Shown here piece after piece: positions 41,905-51,009 of a DNA stretch of 64,000 nt. This DNA is from an uncultured Alphaproteobacteria bacterium. Its GTDB lineage: Bacteria > Pseudomonadota > Alphaproteobacteria > RF32 > CAG-239. The position numbers and the translations under genes are program-made. The notes beneath the pieces are model-generated. The model did not search any database. It was not told the origin of the DNA and saw only the letters and a list, made by a program, of their open reading frames with translations. Every line of letters starts with the position of its first letter. Position 1 is the first letter of the stretch. The stretch is from assembly GCA_934277435.1 (NCBI GenBank), contig CAKQUE010000005.1, positions 21,519-85,518 on the forward strand. Reading direction: 5' to 3'.

Positions 41905-43376
41905 TAGCCTCGTTTCTCCGCCATTTTATCTTCTTCTGCCAAGTTGCCGAATTGCGCAAATTCTCCGTTCCAAAAAAGTTTTACTGTTCCGGTCGGACCA
42001 TGACGCTGTTTGCCGATAATTACTTCGGCGACATTCATGGTTTCACGGTCGCGCTGTACCCATTCTTCATGTTTCTTTTGGAATTTATCCGGCGATTCGC
42101 CTTCTTGCTGTTTCGGTTCGGCGTTGTGAATATAGTAGTTTTCACGGAACACAAACATCACAATATCGGCATCTTGCTCAATAGAGCCGGATTCGCGCAA
42201 GTCGGACATCAACGGGCGTTTGTCGTCGCGCATTTCCACACCGCGGTTTAATTGTGAAAGTGCAATAACCGGAACTTTTAATTCTTTGGCCAAAATTTTC
42301 AGCCCACGAGAAATTTCAGACAATTCCTGCACACGGTTACCTTCGCTGCGTTTGTTATTTGAGCCGGAAATAAGTTGAATATAGTCAATCACAATCAGTC
42401 CCAAGCCTTTGCTGCGTTTTAGGCGGCGGGCGCGGGTGCGTATGGCATTGATAGTCACACCGGGGGTGTCGTCAATATAAAGGGGAATATTTTCCAATTC
42501 ACGTACGGCGGCGGCGATTCGCGTAAATTCCGATGCGTCCAGCTCGCCGTTACGCATTTTTTGGCTTGAGGTCTGCGTGACGGTCGAAAGAATACGTGAG
42601 GCCAGCTGGTCGGCGGACATTTCAAGAGAGAAAAAGGCTACTCCTCGATTCTCCGGCGGAGTTTCTTTGTCGCGAGAATAATATTCGGCCACATTATAAG
42701 CGATGTTGGTTGCTAAAGCGGTTTTACCCATGGCCGGACGTCCGGCTAAAATAATCAAGTCAGAGTCGTTTAAGCCGCCGATTCGGTAGTCTAATTTGTT
42801 TAATCCGGTTGGAGTGCCCGAAATTTTACCTTCTTTTTGATAAGCTTTTTCAATAGCGGCTAAAGAAGAACCCAAAGCGGTGGAAAAATCAACAAATCCG
42901 CCTTGTGAATCGCCTTGGTCCGAAAGTGTGTAGAGCATTTTTTCGGCGCTTTCTATTTGGTCGGAGGCCGAAGTGTCAATGCTTTCTTCTAAGGCGTGGT
43001 TTACAATTTCGTAGCCGGTGTTAATCAATTCGCGGCGCAGATATTTGTCATAAATGAATTGGGCGTAATATTCAACGTTGGTCAAAGGCGAGGCGCTGTC
43101 AGCCAATTTTACCAAATATGGAAAACCGCCGACTTCGTTCAGAGTTCCTTCTTGCTCAAAATAGCTTTTTAAGGTAATGACATCGGCAATATGACCTTTG
43201 GTGATTAGCTTAGACATCACGTCAAAAATCTTTTGATGGGTACTGTCGGCAAAATGTATCGGCTTCAAAAATTCCGAAACTTTTTCAAAAGCCTTGTTGT
43301 TTGCTAAAATCGCTCCGATTAAAGCCTGTTCCGCCTCAATGTTTTTAGGCAGGCGGGTAGCGTCCAATTTTTCCAT
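41904..43376 (-). CDS. dnaB: Replicative DNA helicase
   Basis: Hexameric 5'-3' helicase of the fork. The N-terminal domain (IEAEQALIGAILANNKAFE) is followed by the RecA-like core with Walker A GRPAMGKTALATN, H2 and H3 motifs, and Walker B LIVIDYIQLIS. The DnaB motif GSIEQDADIVMFVFR is near the end. Its length (490) is typical. It overlaps the cysteine-cluster gene downstream. Confidence 0.97.
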   Translation of the reverse strand: MEKLDATRLPKNIEAEQALIGAILANNKAFEKVSEFLKPIHFADSTHQKIFDVMSKLITKGHIADVITLKSYFEQEGTLNEVGGFPYLVKLADSASPLTNVEYYAQFIYDKYLRRELINTGYEIVNHALEESIDTSASDQIESAEKMLYTLSDQGDSQGGFVDFSTALGSSLAAIEKAYQKEGKISGTPTGLNKLDYRIGGLNDSDLIILAGRPAMGKTALATNIAYNVAEYYSRDKETPPENRGVAFFSLEMSADQLASRILSTVTQTSSQKMRNGELDASEFTRIAAAVRELENIPLYIDDTPGVTINAIRTRARRLKRSKGLGLIVIDYIQLISGSNNKRSEGNRVQELSEISRGLKILAKELKVPVIALSQLNRGVEMRDDKRPLMSDLRESGSIEQDADIVMFVFRENYYIHNAEPKQQEGESPDKFQKKHEEWVQRDRETMNVAEVIIGKQRHGPTGTVKLFWNGEFAQFGNLAEEDKMAEKRG

Positions 43377-43458
43377 TTAGTTCCTCTTTGTTACATTTTT
43401 TTTGTTAATTTGTATTTCTTATAATGAAAAATATCTTGAAATGTGACTGAAATATTTT

Positions 43459-43473
43459 TTATCCTGTGGATAA
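43459..43473. other. Palindromic DnaA-box-like site
   Basis: TTATCCTGTGGATAA is a near-perfect palindrome containing a full consensus DnaA box (TGTGGATAA) on one strand. It lies in the 165-bp gap between divergent dnaB and galE. Confidence 0.35.
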
Positions 43474-43541
43474 TGGGTATAAAAAAATCGGATAGCGCAA
43501 AAAATAAGTTATTCTCGCCATAAAAATGAGGAGATAAAAAT

Positions 43542-44513
43542 ATGGCAAATAAAAAAATTTTGGTTATCGGTGGCGCTGGATATATCGGTAGTCATGTGGT
43601 TAAAGCTTTATTGCATGAGGGATTTGGCGTCACGGTGTATGATAACTTGTCGACAGGACAAACTTGTAATTTGTTCGCCGATGCCGAATTTGTAGAAGGT
43701 AATATTCTCGATTCCGCCTATTTAGAAAAGACAATGTCTAAGGGTTTTGACGCCGTAATTCATTTGGCGGCAAAAAAAGCGGTTGGTGAGTCAATGGAAA
43801 ATCCGCAGCTTTATTCGCAGAATAACATAAGCGGTTCAATCAATATTTTTAATGCCATGTTGAACACCGGCGTTAAAAATGTGGTGTTTTCTTCTACTTC
43901 GGCGGTTTACGGAATGCCTGAATATTTGCCATTAGATGAAAATCATCCGCTTAACCCGATGAGCTTTTACGGCTATACAAAAATGGCGATAGAACAAGTG
44001 ATGAACTGGTATAGTCAAATCAAAGATTTTCATTACATTGCTTTGCGCTATTTTAATGCTGTCGGCTATGCTGCAGATGGCAGTATCCGCGGCAAAGAAA
44101 AAAATCCGCAGAATTTGCTGCCGTTGGTAATGGAAGTCGCTACCGGCAAGCGTGAAATATTGCACGTTTTCGGCAATGATTATGACACTCCGGATGGAAC
44201 TTGTATCCGAGATTATATTCATGTAGAAGATTTGGCTGCGGCTCATGTTTTGGCAATCAAAAAATTGCTGGACGGCGGTGATTCGCAAGTTATTAATTTA
44301 GGGACGGAAAAAGGAACTTCCGTGTTAGAAATTATCAAATCCGTAGAACGCGTCAGTGGTAAAAAAATAAACTATGATTTTGCCCCACGTCGCGCCGGAG
44401 ATCCGGCAAACGTGATAGCCACCAGCGCCAAAGCCGCAAAAGTTTTGGGTTGGAAAGCTAAATACACGGATATAGATGAAATTGTAAAAACAGTTTGGAG
44501 TTTAGAAAAATAA
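43542..44513 (+). CDS. galE: UDP-glucose 4-epimerase
   Basis: Interconverts UDP-glucose and UDP-galactose. This short-chain dehydrogenase-type protein of 323 residues has the NAD-binding GGAGYIGSHVVKALL, the catalytic Ser (SSTSAVYG) and YGYTK (Tyr and Lys). The substrate region reads ALRYFNAVGYAADG. The TAA overlaps the ATG of the TerC gene by one base. Confidence 0.93.
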   Translation: MANKKILVIGGAGYIGSHVVKALLHEGFGVTVYDNLSTGQTCNLFADAEFVEGNILDSAYLEKTMSKGFDAVIHLAAKKAVGESMENPQLYSQNNISGSINIFNAMLNTGVKNVVFSSTSAVYGMPEYLPLDENHPLNPMSFYGYTKMAIEQVMNWYSQIKDFHYIALRYFNAVGYAADGSIRGKEKNPQNLLPLVMEVATGKREILHVFGNDYDTPDGTCIRDYIHVEDLAAAHVLAIKKLLDGGDSQVINLGTEKGTSVLEIIKSVERVSGKKINYDFAPRRAGDPANVIATSAKAAKVLGWKAKYTDIDEIVKTVWSLEK

Positions 44514-45481
44514 TGGAAAGTTTAACGCAGATTTTTGCTAATCATCAGGCGATGTCGCCGCTGTTGCTGTGGACCAGTTTTGGTATTGCGGTTGTTTTGC
44601 TTTTGGCGGCCGATTTATTTTGGTTTAACCGCAAAAATGAGGAGCCGCATTTTTGGCACACGCTATGGATTTGCGTGGCCTATGTGGCGGCGGCGCTGCT
44701 GTTTGGCGTGTTTGTGATGTATGAAGACGGCGTCAAAAAAGGTATGGATTATTTTACCGGCTATTTGTTGGAAAAAAGTCTTTCTATGGATAATATTTTT
44801 GTGATGTCTATGATTTTTTCCTCGTTAGGCGTGCCAAAAATGTATCAGCACCGCGTTTTGTTTTGGGGAATTTTGGGCGCGTTGGTAATGCGCGGAATTT
44901 TAATTGGCGTCGGCGATGCATTGGTGGTTAAATTCCATTGGATTCTCTATATCTTTTCGGCATTTTTGATTTATACCGGCGCCAAGATGCTGCTGACCAA
45001 GGCAGAAAAACAAGGCAATATTCAGGATACAAAAATATATAAATGGCTGTCAAAGTTTTTTCATGTGACGCATGAAATTCACGGCGAGCATTTTTTCTAC
45101 AAAAAAGACGGCAAGCACTATATTACACCGTTGTTTTTTGCATTGTTGATTATTGAAACCATGGATGTTGTTTTTGCTCTAGATAGCATACCGGCCATAT
45201 TTTTAGTAACTACCGATGTTTATGTTGTATATACCAGTAATATTTTTGCCATTTTGGGCTTGCGCGCGCTATACTTTTTATTGGCGGCGATTATCAGTAA
45301 ATTTGTATATTTGAAGCCCGCCATTTCTATTATTTTAATTTTTATCGGAATTAAAATTTTCTTGCCGCGCATTGGTATAGAAGTTGAAGAATGGCAATCG
45401 CTGAGTGTTACGGTTGGTTTATTGACCGGAGGAATTTTATTGTCACTGTTTAAAAAGAATAAGGCGCAAGAAAATGGATGA
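44513..45481 (+). CDS. TerC-family integral membrane protein
   Basis: Seven or more hydrophobic segments with TerC signatures: KSLSMDNIFVMSMIF and ETMDVVFALDSIPAIFLVT, each with acidic residues within the membrane. Related proteins are linked to metal (manganese) export and to tellurite resistance. Length is 322 residues from ATG 44513, which overlaps the galE stop. The 3' end overlaps the next gene by 8 bp. Confidence 0.9.
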   Translation: MESLTQIFANHQAMSPLLLWTSFGIAVVLLLAADLFWFNRKNEEPHFWHTLWICVAYVAAALLFGVFVMYEDGVKKGMDYFTGYLLEKSLSMDNIFVMSMIFSSLGVPKMYQHRVLFWGILGALVMRGILIGVGDALVVKFHWILYIFSAFLIYTGAKMLLTKAEKQGNIQDTKIYKWLSKFFHVTHEIHGEHFFYKKDGKHYITPLFFALLIIETMDVVFALDSIPAIFLVTTDVYVVYTSNIFAILGLRALYFLLAAIISKFVYLKPAISIILIFIGIKIFLPRIGIEVEEWQSLSVTVGLLTGGILLSLFKKNKAQENG

Positions 45482-46028
45482 TAGCAGGGTATATTTGAGC
45501 TTTGGCCGGCATGGCCGCTATGGGCATGACACGGCAATTGAACATATGAGTATGCTTGAGGCGTTTTGGGGTGGACGTATGATGGCGTCAAAACTGCCTC
45601 CTTGTGATGTGATATACTATTCTCCGCTTGCGCGCGCGGTGATGACTGCCAGATTTCAGGGGTTGGGGATGCATTGTCGGTATTTTCTGGAAAGTAAAGA
45701 GCTTGAAGAAGATATGTCGACTTTTGTAGTGCGAAAGTTTGTGGACAACATAATTCAAAGCTCGACTCCAGAAGAACGGCACTATCATTTTGTAACTCAT
45801 CAGCCGATTATAGAAAAGCTGGGATTGCCGGAATTGGATACTTGCGGAATTTGTTTTTGCGTGGCGGAAAATTGGCAAGAAATGCTGGCTGAAAATTATG
45901 AGATTGTCAAGCTGCCGCGTCCAACAGGTGAAGAACTTTTTGAGCTTATGCAAAAACTTCGTATTGAGCCGGAAGATTTAGAAAAATTCAGCCCAAACGG
46001 AGTGTATAGCGCCCTCAGTCGTTTGTAA
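45474..46028 (+). CDS. Histidine phosphatase superfamily protein
   Basis: Predicted phosphohydrolase. The phosphohistidine motif appears as FGRHGRYGHD near residue 10. A conserved SPLARAVMTA follows, and the second catalytic His is in VTHQP. At 184 residues it is in the SixA/phosphoglycerate-mutase-like class. Overlaps the TerC gene, so the two are coupled. The substrate is unknown. Confidence 0.8.
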   Translation: MDDSRVYLSFGRHGRYGHDTAIEHMSMLEAFWGGRMMASKLPPCDVIYYSPLARAVMTARFQGLGMHCRYFLESKELEEDMSTFVVRKFVDNIIQSSTPEERHYHFVTHQPIIEKLGLPELDTCGICFCVAENWQEMLAENYEIVKLPRPTGEELFELMQKLRIEPEDLEKFSPNGVYSALSRL

Positions 46029-46053
46029 AAATTATTTTGTACATAATAAAAAC

Positions 46054-46092
46054 AATCTTCCTAATTATTATCAGGTTAGGGGGATTTTTTTT
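46054..46092 (+). terminator. Terminator of the galE-TerC-phosphatase operon
   Basis: AATCTTCCTAA and TTAGGGGGATT form an 11-bp stem with two G-T pairs and an 11-nt loop, followed by T6 or more. Confidence 0.75.
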
Positions 46093-46495
46093 GTCAAAAA
46101 ATAATATTTTTTCTCGAAATACGCTTGATTATCAAAAAAAAATATGCTACATTGATAATGTAAAAAATATTATCAATGGATGCAATTAAGGAATTATTTT
46201 GGGATAAGAACTACAAAGTTTTATCTAGCCAAGTATTTCTATCCATGATAATTTGAGTTTTTGTTTGGTCTGCACATATGTGCAGATTAATATATAACTA
46301 TTCAAGAATTAGTCAGCTTGAGTAGCCCTGTTTTCTTTTGAGAAAACATTTGACTGTTAATATGATTTCGGAAAAAGGTTTCTTCGGAGTTGTATTGACC
46401 TGTTTGTTTTTTTACAGACAGAAAAAATGTTTTCTTCAGCAAGAAAACAATGTTAGAGAAACCAAATTCAAAAAATAAATAAAATCTTTATAGCT
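46093..46495. promoter_or_regulatory. Gene-free region upstream of the Bacteroidota-like island, with palindromes
   Basis: Contains a perfect 18-bp palindrome TCTGCACATATGTGCAGA (46269-46286). There is a 9-bp inverted repeat ATTGATAAT/ATTATCAAT (46151-46177). Two related hairpins are built on GTTTTC...GAAAAC (46330-46347) and TGTTTTCTT/AAGAAAACA (46428-46449). A possible promoter is TTGATT, 17 bp, TACATT near 46130-46155. The only open frame is 26 codons from 46176, which I do not call. Confidence 0.55.
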
Positions 46496-48742
46496 ATGCG
46501 TAGTTTACTGAATTTAGTGGGCGTTATCGTTTTTGTTGTTGTATCTTCCGTTTTTGGAGCTTGCACTCAAGAAGAAGTAGCCAATAACCTCGTGGCAAAG
46601 AAGCCCGGGGTTGTAACTGGAAAGTATGCGGACGAACTCATCCATAACTGGGATAGCACCAAAAGTACTGCCCGTGACAGGATGATTGCGACAACCACTA
46701 TTATCTCTGTCCAAGACGGGGAAATAGTTGATGAGCGCAAGGAAGTTGCAAATCCTTTGATGGAGTGTAGCATCTTTGTAACAAAAGATGATTACACTAT
46801 CGAGGAAAATGAACTTGACTGTTCTGCAGTTAGCAACAACATTCTGCGCAATCAGGATGTTAAGACTGTTGAAAACAATGGTAAGGCAGTTGCCGACACT
46901 GTTGTAGTCAACATGTCAGACGGTCAGAGCATCAAGTGCCCGTCTACCATCACCAGTTATACAACGACTGATGGTCACGAGATGGGCACTATTCAACTGA
47001 GTAGTGCAGAGCTTGTCTCTGTCAAGAACTTAGCTGCTGGAACTGGAACGCGAACCAATTCTTCTTATGTAAAGGCTGTCTACAACACTGTATACACAGT
47101 GAAGATGACCTACACTGAGAAGAACGTTAGTTCTGCCAAGGAGTTTGTTGTATATCTTACAACAAACGCTATCCGCCGCATTATCGCGGAGGATAACATC
47201 GCTACCGTTAAGGCGGAAAACAAGAACCGCGTCGTTATCGATGACAACACCGAAAGATGCTCTTTCGATGAGGTTATTACAATGACCAGCGGCGAAGTTA
47301 TCCGCAATAGCAAGTCTATAATCTTGAACCGTGTGTTCAAGGGCATAGACCCATATGACAAGTTTGTGAGCAATTTCGCTTTCAACCTTACAAAGGTTAA
47401 CGGTATCACAAACGGAAAGGATGGAAAGGTACGCGAGGATGCAGGTTGGACCATTTATGGTAAAACCGACCGTTACTCTGCAAACATCAGAAATGGTGTT
47501 GACGCAGATGCATTCAGTACTGATTATTCTCTTTACCATGAGCGTGCTTCCTTCAGAGACGATAAAATTGAAGTAACCTTTGGTTACGAAGATATTAGAA
47601 TTTCTGAAACGAAGAACGAAGTTGTTCCTGTCACATCGGACAGAACTGGTTACGAAAAGTCAAACTATACAAACGGTATTCGTACCGTTTATATCGGTTA
47701 CACTCAAAATATTGCTGAGAAAGTCAGTCTTTATAAGGCTGCACGCACTATTTTGGGGTATGACTACCGAGATGGCAACATTGTTGTTAACGACAACAAT
47801 GTTATCGCCAGCGTGGTTTTCGTAACTCGTTATAGCGATGGCACTGAGGAGACAGAGAAGGTTAGCAAGACTTTCTCACGCTCTCTGAAGTGCACCAGCA
47901 ACTGGAAGGCATATGAGAATGAGGAAACTCAGTTTACTCATATGTTGAACACAGTCCTTGCTTCTTCTGATGCAAAGCGCGATGGTGGTTGGTCTTGGAA
48001 CGAGGAAACTCGCAACATTACCAACATCGCAAATCTTGTCAGCAGTGAGCAGACCAACTCTTGGGTTGCGTCTGTTCCCAACAACATCACCTTCACCCGC
48101 GAGGGTCAAACTTATACGTTTGACGTTATTAAGTTTGATGTCACGGGCGACGGAGGTAAGGTAACACTTACCTCTGATGCAGAGGAAATGTCGACATTTG
48201 CTTACAGTGCAGAAATAACTGTAAGCTTTGGCGACAACACTGTGAAGAGCACTGCTCCTGGAACGATTATCGTAGCCAAGGAGATTAAAGGCGACTTTCC
48301 CTCAGAATGGGGTAAGTTCGTCTCAGCTACTTCAACAGTGGCCGTGAATGAGGGTAACAATGGCTGGGTTTATACCTGGTCATTGCACTTCACAAACGGT
48401 ACCCTTCCGGTTATCGTTGGTCGTGATGCTGCCAATGCGGTCGTTGACCAGAGCTTGTTCGAGAACGACACCAACACAAAGTTGAATGGTGCTGTTTATA
48501 AGGACAATCGATGGTCAAACTCTATCGCTGAGGACAAAAAGCATTATATGCTTTGGTCTAACAGCGAAGGAGTTGCTCAGGGAAGCATGATCTATGCTAC
48601 CGCAACAATGTGGAATTGGAATAATGGACACAACACAGTGTTCACGTCTGATTTCACATTCAGCGTTGAGAACGGCGGTAAGAAGTTGGTTGTTAAGAAG
48701 AATGGTAAGGAGTTCGCAACATATCGAACTGCTGCTAAGTAA
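46496..48742 (+). CDS. Large secreted lipoprotein with Ig-like repeats, foreign codon use
   Basis: Unrecognised 748-residue protein. A signal peptide ends with a lipobox-like VFGAC (Cys23), so a lipid anchor is likely. The rest is rich in Asn, Thr, Ser, Val and has repeated segments of the form (V)xxDxNxxxC/SxxxVxxxTxGExxxxSKxxxxNR. This resembles tandem beta-sandwich domains of surface or phage proteins. Codons such as AAC, GAC, AAG and ATC dominate, and there is no Shine-Dalgarno site (A-rich AAATAAATAAAATC instead). Both traits are typical of Bacteroidota and unlike neighbours. It is probably transferred, possibly from a gut Bacteroidota or its phage. Confidence 0.75.
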   Translation: MRSLLNLVGVIVFVVVSSVFGACTQEEVANNLVAKKPGVVTGKYADELIHNWDSTKSTARDRMIATTTIISVQDGEIVDERKEVANPLMECSIFVTKDDYTIEENELDCSAVSNNILRNQDVKTVENNGKAVADTVVVNMSDGQSIKCPSTITSYTTTDGHEMGTIQLSSAELVSVKNLAAGTGTRTNSSYVKAVYNTVYTVKMTYTEKNVSSAKEFVVYLTTNAIRRIIAEDNIATVKAENKNRVVIDDNTERCSFDEVITMTSGEVIRNSKSIILNRVFKGIDPYDKFVSNFAFNLTKVNGITNGKDGKVREDAGWTIYGKTDRYSANIRNGVDADAFSTDYSLYHERASFRDDKIEVTFGYEDIRISETKNEVVPVTSDRTGYEKSNYTNGIRTVYIGYTQNIAEKVSLYKAARTILGYDYRDGNIVVNDNNVIASVVFVTRYSDGTEETEKVSKTFSRSLKCTSNWKAYENEETQFTHMLNTVLASSDAKRDGGWSWNEETRNITNIANLVSSEQTNSWVASVPNNITFTREGQTYTFDVIKFDVTGDGGKVTLTSDAEEMSTFAYSAEITVSFGDNTVKSTAPGTIIVAKEIKGDFPSEWGKFVSATSTVAVNEGNNGWVYTWSLHFTNGTLPVIVGRDAANAVVDQSLFENDTNTKLNGAVYKDNRWSNSIAEDKKHYMLWSNSEGVAQGSMIYATATMWNWNNGHNTVFTSDFTFSVENGGKKLVVKKNGKEFATYRTAAK

Positions 48743-48809
48743 TTTTAACGATTGACTTAGATTTTATTTTTTGGTTCTCTAAAAAGGACCATACATAGTT
48801 ATTAACCGG

Positions 48810-48843
48810 TGGGGAGATGAGGACAATTTCTTGTCTCCCTACC
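48810..48843 (+). other. Intergenic hairpin before the second island gene
   Basis: GGTGGGGAGA and TCTCCCTACC pair around a 14-nt loop just before the start of the next gene. There is no T run, so it is more likely a processing or stability element than a terminator. Confidence 0.45.
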
Positions 48844-48859
48844 ACAAAAACTTGAATTT

Positions 48860-49663
48860 ATGAAGAATATTGTTCTTTTCGTGGTAATGCTTATATCAGT
48901 TGTTAATGCACACGCACAAGTGGTGATTGACACGACGGAGATTAGTGATTTTGCTTACGTTGAAAACGTAAACAGAAAAACAGTCAATAGAGATTTTCGG
49001 TCGGTAACGACTGAAAAAGGTCGGTGTGTGTTAACGGAAACTGCGCCAAACTCTGGCGTAGAGCTAGGCGTTAACGTTGGAGTTGATTACTTCAACTCCA
49101 TGGTTACGCCAACCGTTGGTGCTGAACTCGGCTACCACGGTCGGAACCTCAGTTTTTGGGGTTCTGCAAGCCTCGGACTCAGTAAGTATAACACTGAGTC
49201 AAACAGAGCGGGACAAAAATATATGATGACCAACTTCAACTTTGAGGCTGGTCTACGTCTTTTTGACCTACCCAGTGCGCGATTACACCAGAAAGAGGTG
49301 TGGTTGGTCGGTGATTTCGGCTACAAGGTTCGTAAGAACTACAATAGCTACACCGACGATGAGCACAACGGATCCCTTACCGTTGAGGTTAAGGGTTCTA
49401 CGATGACTGTAGGAGCCGGCGTTCGCGTCGACTTCAAAAGTTACATGAAAAGATGTAATGTGTATGCCAAAGCCTTGGCATACACAGGACATGAGTACTT
49501 TGTTGACGGTTCAGAGAGCCGCTTCGGTGCCTCTCTGACCATAGGTATTAATTTCGTTATGGGCAAAAAAGCCTATAACGAAAAGGCAATAAGGGCGCTT
49601 TATGGGTCAAAAGCTGCCTATAAGCGCGCTTTGAAAAAGAAAATACCGGTAGAAAACTACTAG
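48860..49663 (+). CDS. Outer-membrane beta-barrel-like protein, foreign codon use
   Basis: Unrecognised 267-residue protein with a signal peptide (MKNIVLFVVMLISVVNAHA). The mature part alternates polar and hydrophobic residues like an outer-membrane barrel: GVELGVNVGVDYFN, TPTVGAELGYHG, WGSASLGLSKYN, FGASLTIGINFVMG. It then has a basic C-terminal tail after the last strand. No ribosome site precedes the ATG (CAAAAACTTGAATTT). It follows the large lipoprotein gene after 117 bp with the same base and codon bias, so the two were probably acquired together and may form a surface complex. Confidence 0.75.
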   Translation: MKNIVLFVVMLISVVNAHAQVVIDTTEISDFAYVENVNRKTVNRDFRSVTTEKGRCVLTETAPNSGVELGVNVGVDYFNSMVTPTVGAELGYHGRNLSFWGSASLGLSKYNTESNRAGQKYMMTNFNFEAGLRLFDLPSARLHQKEVWLVGDFGYKVRKNYNSYTDDEHNGSLTVEVKGSTMTVGAGVRVDFKSYMKRCNVYAKALAYTGHEYFVDGSESRFGASLTIGINFVMGKKAYNEKAIRALYGSKAAYKRALKKKIPVENY

Positions 49664-49670
49664 TAGTTCT

Positions 49671-49710
49671 AAAGCGGCGTTTTCCTGTTAAGGGAAAGCG
49701 CTGCTTTTTT
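49671..49710 (+). terminator. Terminator of the island
   Basis: AAGCGGCG(TTTTCC) pairs with (GGGAAA)GCGCTGCTT around a 6-nt loop, followed by T6. It ends the two-gene Bacteroidota-like unit. Confidence 0.85.
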
Positions 49711-49716
49711 GTATAC

Positions 49717-49748
49717 AAAAAACGCCGTTTCGGTCAAACGGCGTTTTA
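49717..49748. terminator. Bidirectional terminator
   Basis: AAAACGCCGTTT and AAACGGCGTTTT form a 12-bp stem with a 5-nt loop. It serves the minus-strand lipoprotein gene that ends at 49761. Confidence 0.85.
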
Positions 49749-49760
49749 AAAACTTCTGAT

Positions 49761-50879
49761 TTAGCGATAAAGCGGCAGCTTTGTGTTGTATTTTCGATAA
49801 TCTGTCAGCTCGTTTTTATCGTCCGGAGATTTAGGTTTTGCAGCTAAGTTGCTATGCTTAATCGGAAAAACTTTTACTCCTTCATAATCCACGGCTTCAG
49901 CCTCTTCTTTTTTCTTTTTAGCAATAGCGGCCTTGGCTTTGTCATAGTCTTTGGACGCGTGGTTATATTTTATGATTGTGTCAACATTCGGTGCTGGCTC
50001 TTTAGCCGGAACAGCCATTGGTTGTTGCAAAGCCTCGGTCGCATATGGCTGCGCCGTTGTCGGACATTCCGGCATGGTGCAAGGAACATATTTCGGCTGA
50101 TAGGTTTGGCAAGACGGCAATTCGCACGGAATAGGCGCGGTCTGAACTTCAGCCTTTTTCGATTCGGCTTTTTTTACCTGAAAATCTTTTGGATTCATCG
50201 AAATTTCTTCTGGCAGACGCAGCAGCATATATCCCGAGCCGCCGCCAAACGCCGGACCAGATAAGCCGACAGAATAGAAACCTCCAATATAACCATAGTC
50301 CAAATCAATATAGTCTATGGCAAACAATGTTTTAACCGTGCTGGTGCCGATTGTGGTGATTTTGCAGTTGTAGCCGTTGTCTTCCATAATCACATTGTTG
50401 ATATTTTTGGCATAGAGCAAAGTCTTGCTCGGGCGGCAGATCGGAGTTTGACCGTTATATGAAATATTCCAGTTCAGAATCAAATCCAAAGCCGAAGTGT
50501 TTTTGCTGCTGATAGATACATCAGTGATTTTTACGTCATCAATATAGAGATAAGCCGGAGTGATGCCAACGGTAATCGGCATAGAAACATATTCTTCTGT
50601 GCAGGCGTGAGTATTGGCGTCAGCGGCGCAGACCAACGCTTTTTTGCGTGCGTTGCTGTCAAGCATATGCAAAAGGGTGTTGTAAATATATTCTTTTGAC
50701 ATTGTTTCTTGAGCCGGAGCGCATTGTTTGGCGCGGCAAACAATGATAGATTTAGGCATTTTTATAGTAGGCTGCTGAAACGCCACAGCCGGAACCGGAG
50801 CCGGTTTTGACTCCTCTACTGTATGACAGCCCAAAAGCGCGAGGCAAGTCGCCGACAATATTCCTAATTTTTTTAACAT
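49761..50879 (-). CDS. Lipoprotein of unknown function, 372 residues
   Basis: Signal peptide with a clear lipobox LALLGC (Cys18). The N-terminal half contains paired cysteines and beta-rich stretches (PAYLYIDDVKITDVSISSK). A glycine-rich segment (GPAFGGGSGYMLLRLP) follows. The C-terminal third is low complexity: repeated short Cys motifs CELPSCQ and CTMPECP, Pro/Ala-rich linkers, then a Lys/Glu helix (KAAIAKKKKEEAEAVD). The design suits an envelope-spanning or secretion-related lipoprotein. No family recognised. Host-like codon use. Confidence 0.8.
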   Translation of the reverse strand: MLKKLGILSATCLALLGCHTVEESKPAPVPAVAFQQPTIKMPKSIIVCRAKQCAPAQETMSKEYIYNTLLHMLDSNARKKALVCAADANTHACTEEYVSMPITVGITPAYLYIDDVKITDVSISSKNTSALDLILNWNISYNGQTPICRPSKTLLYAKNINNVIMEDNGYNCKITTIGTSTVKTLFAIDYIDLDYGYIGGFYSVGLSGPAFGGGSGYMLLRLPEEISMNPKDFQVKKAESKKAEVQTAPIPCELPSCQTYQPKYVPCTMPECPTTAQPYATEALQQPMAVPAKEPAPNVDTIIKYNHASKDYDKAKAAIAKKKKEEAEAVDYEGVKVFPIKHSNLAAKPKSPDDKNELTDYRKYNTKLPLYR

Positions 50880-51009
50880 ATTGGTACCTTATATAAAATT
50901 AGTTATAAATCTTTAGACTAACTTAACAAGATTATATGAAAGAAAAGTAAATAAATTTGTGGTTGCGCAAAAAAAATAACGGCTTATGATAAAACGCTGG
51001 GAGGCGTTA

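Noticed and set aside
46176..46256. 26-codon frame starting inside the 9-bp inverted repeat
   Set aside because: No ribosome site and too short to judge; it could be a leader peptide, but nothing supports that.
47030..47539. 169-codon minus-strand frame opposite the island lipoprotein gene
   Set aside because: Shadow frame inside a gene with a clear signal peptide and continuous codon bias on the plus strand.
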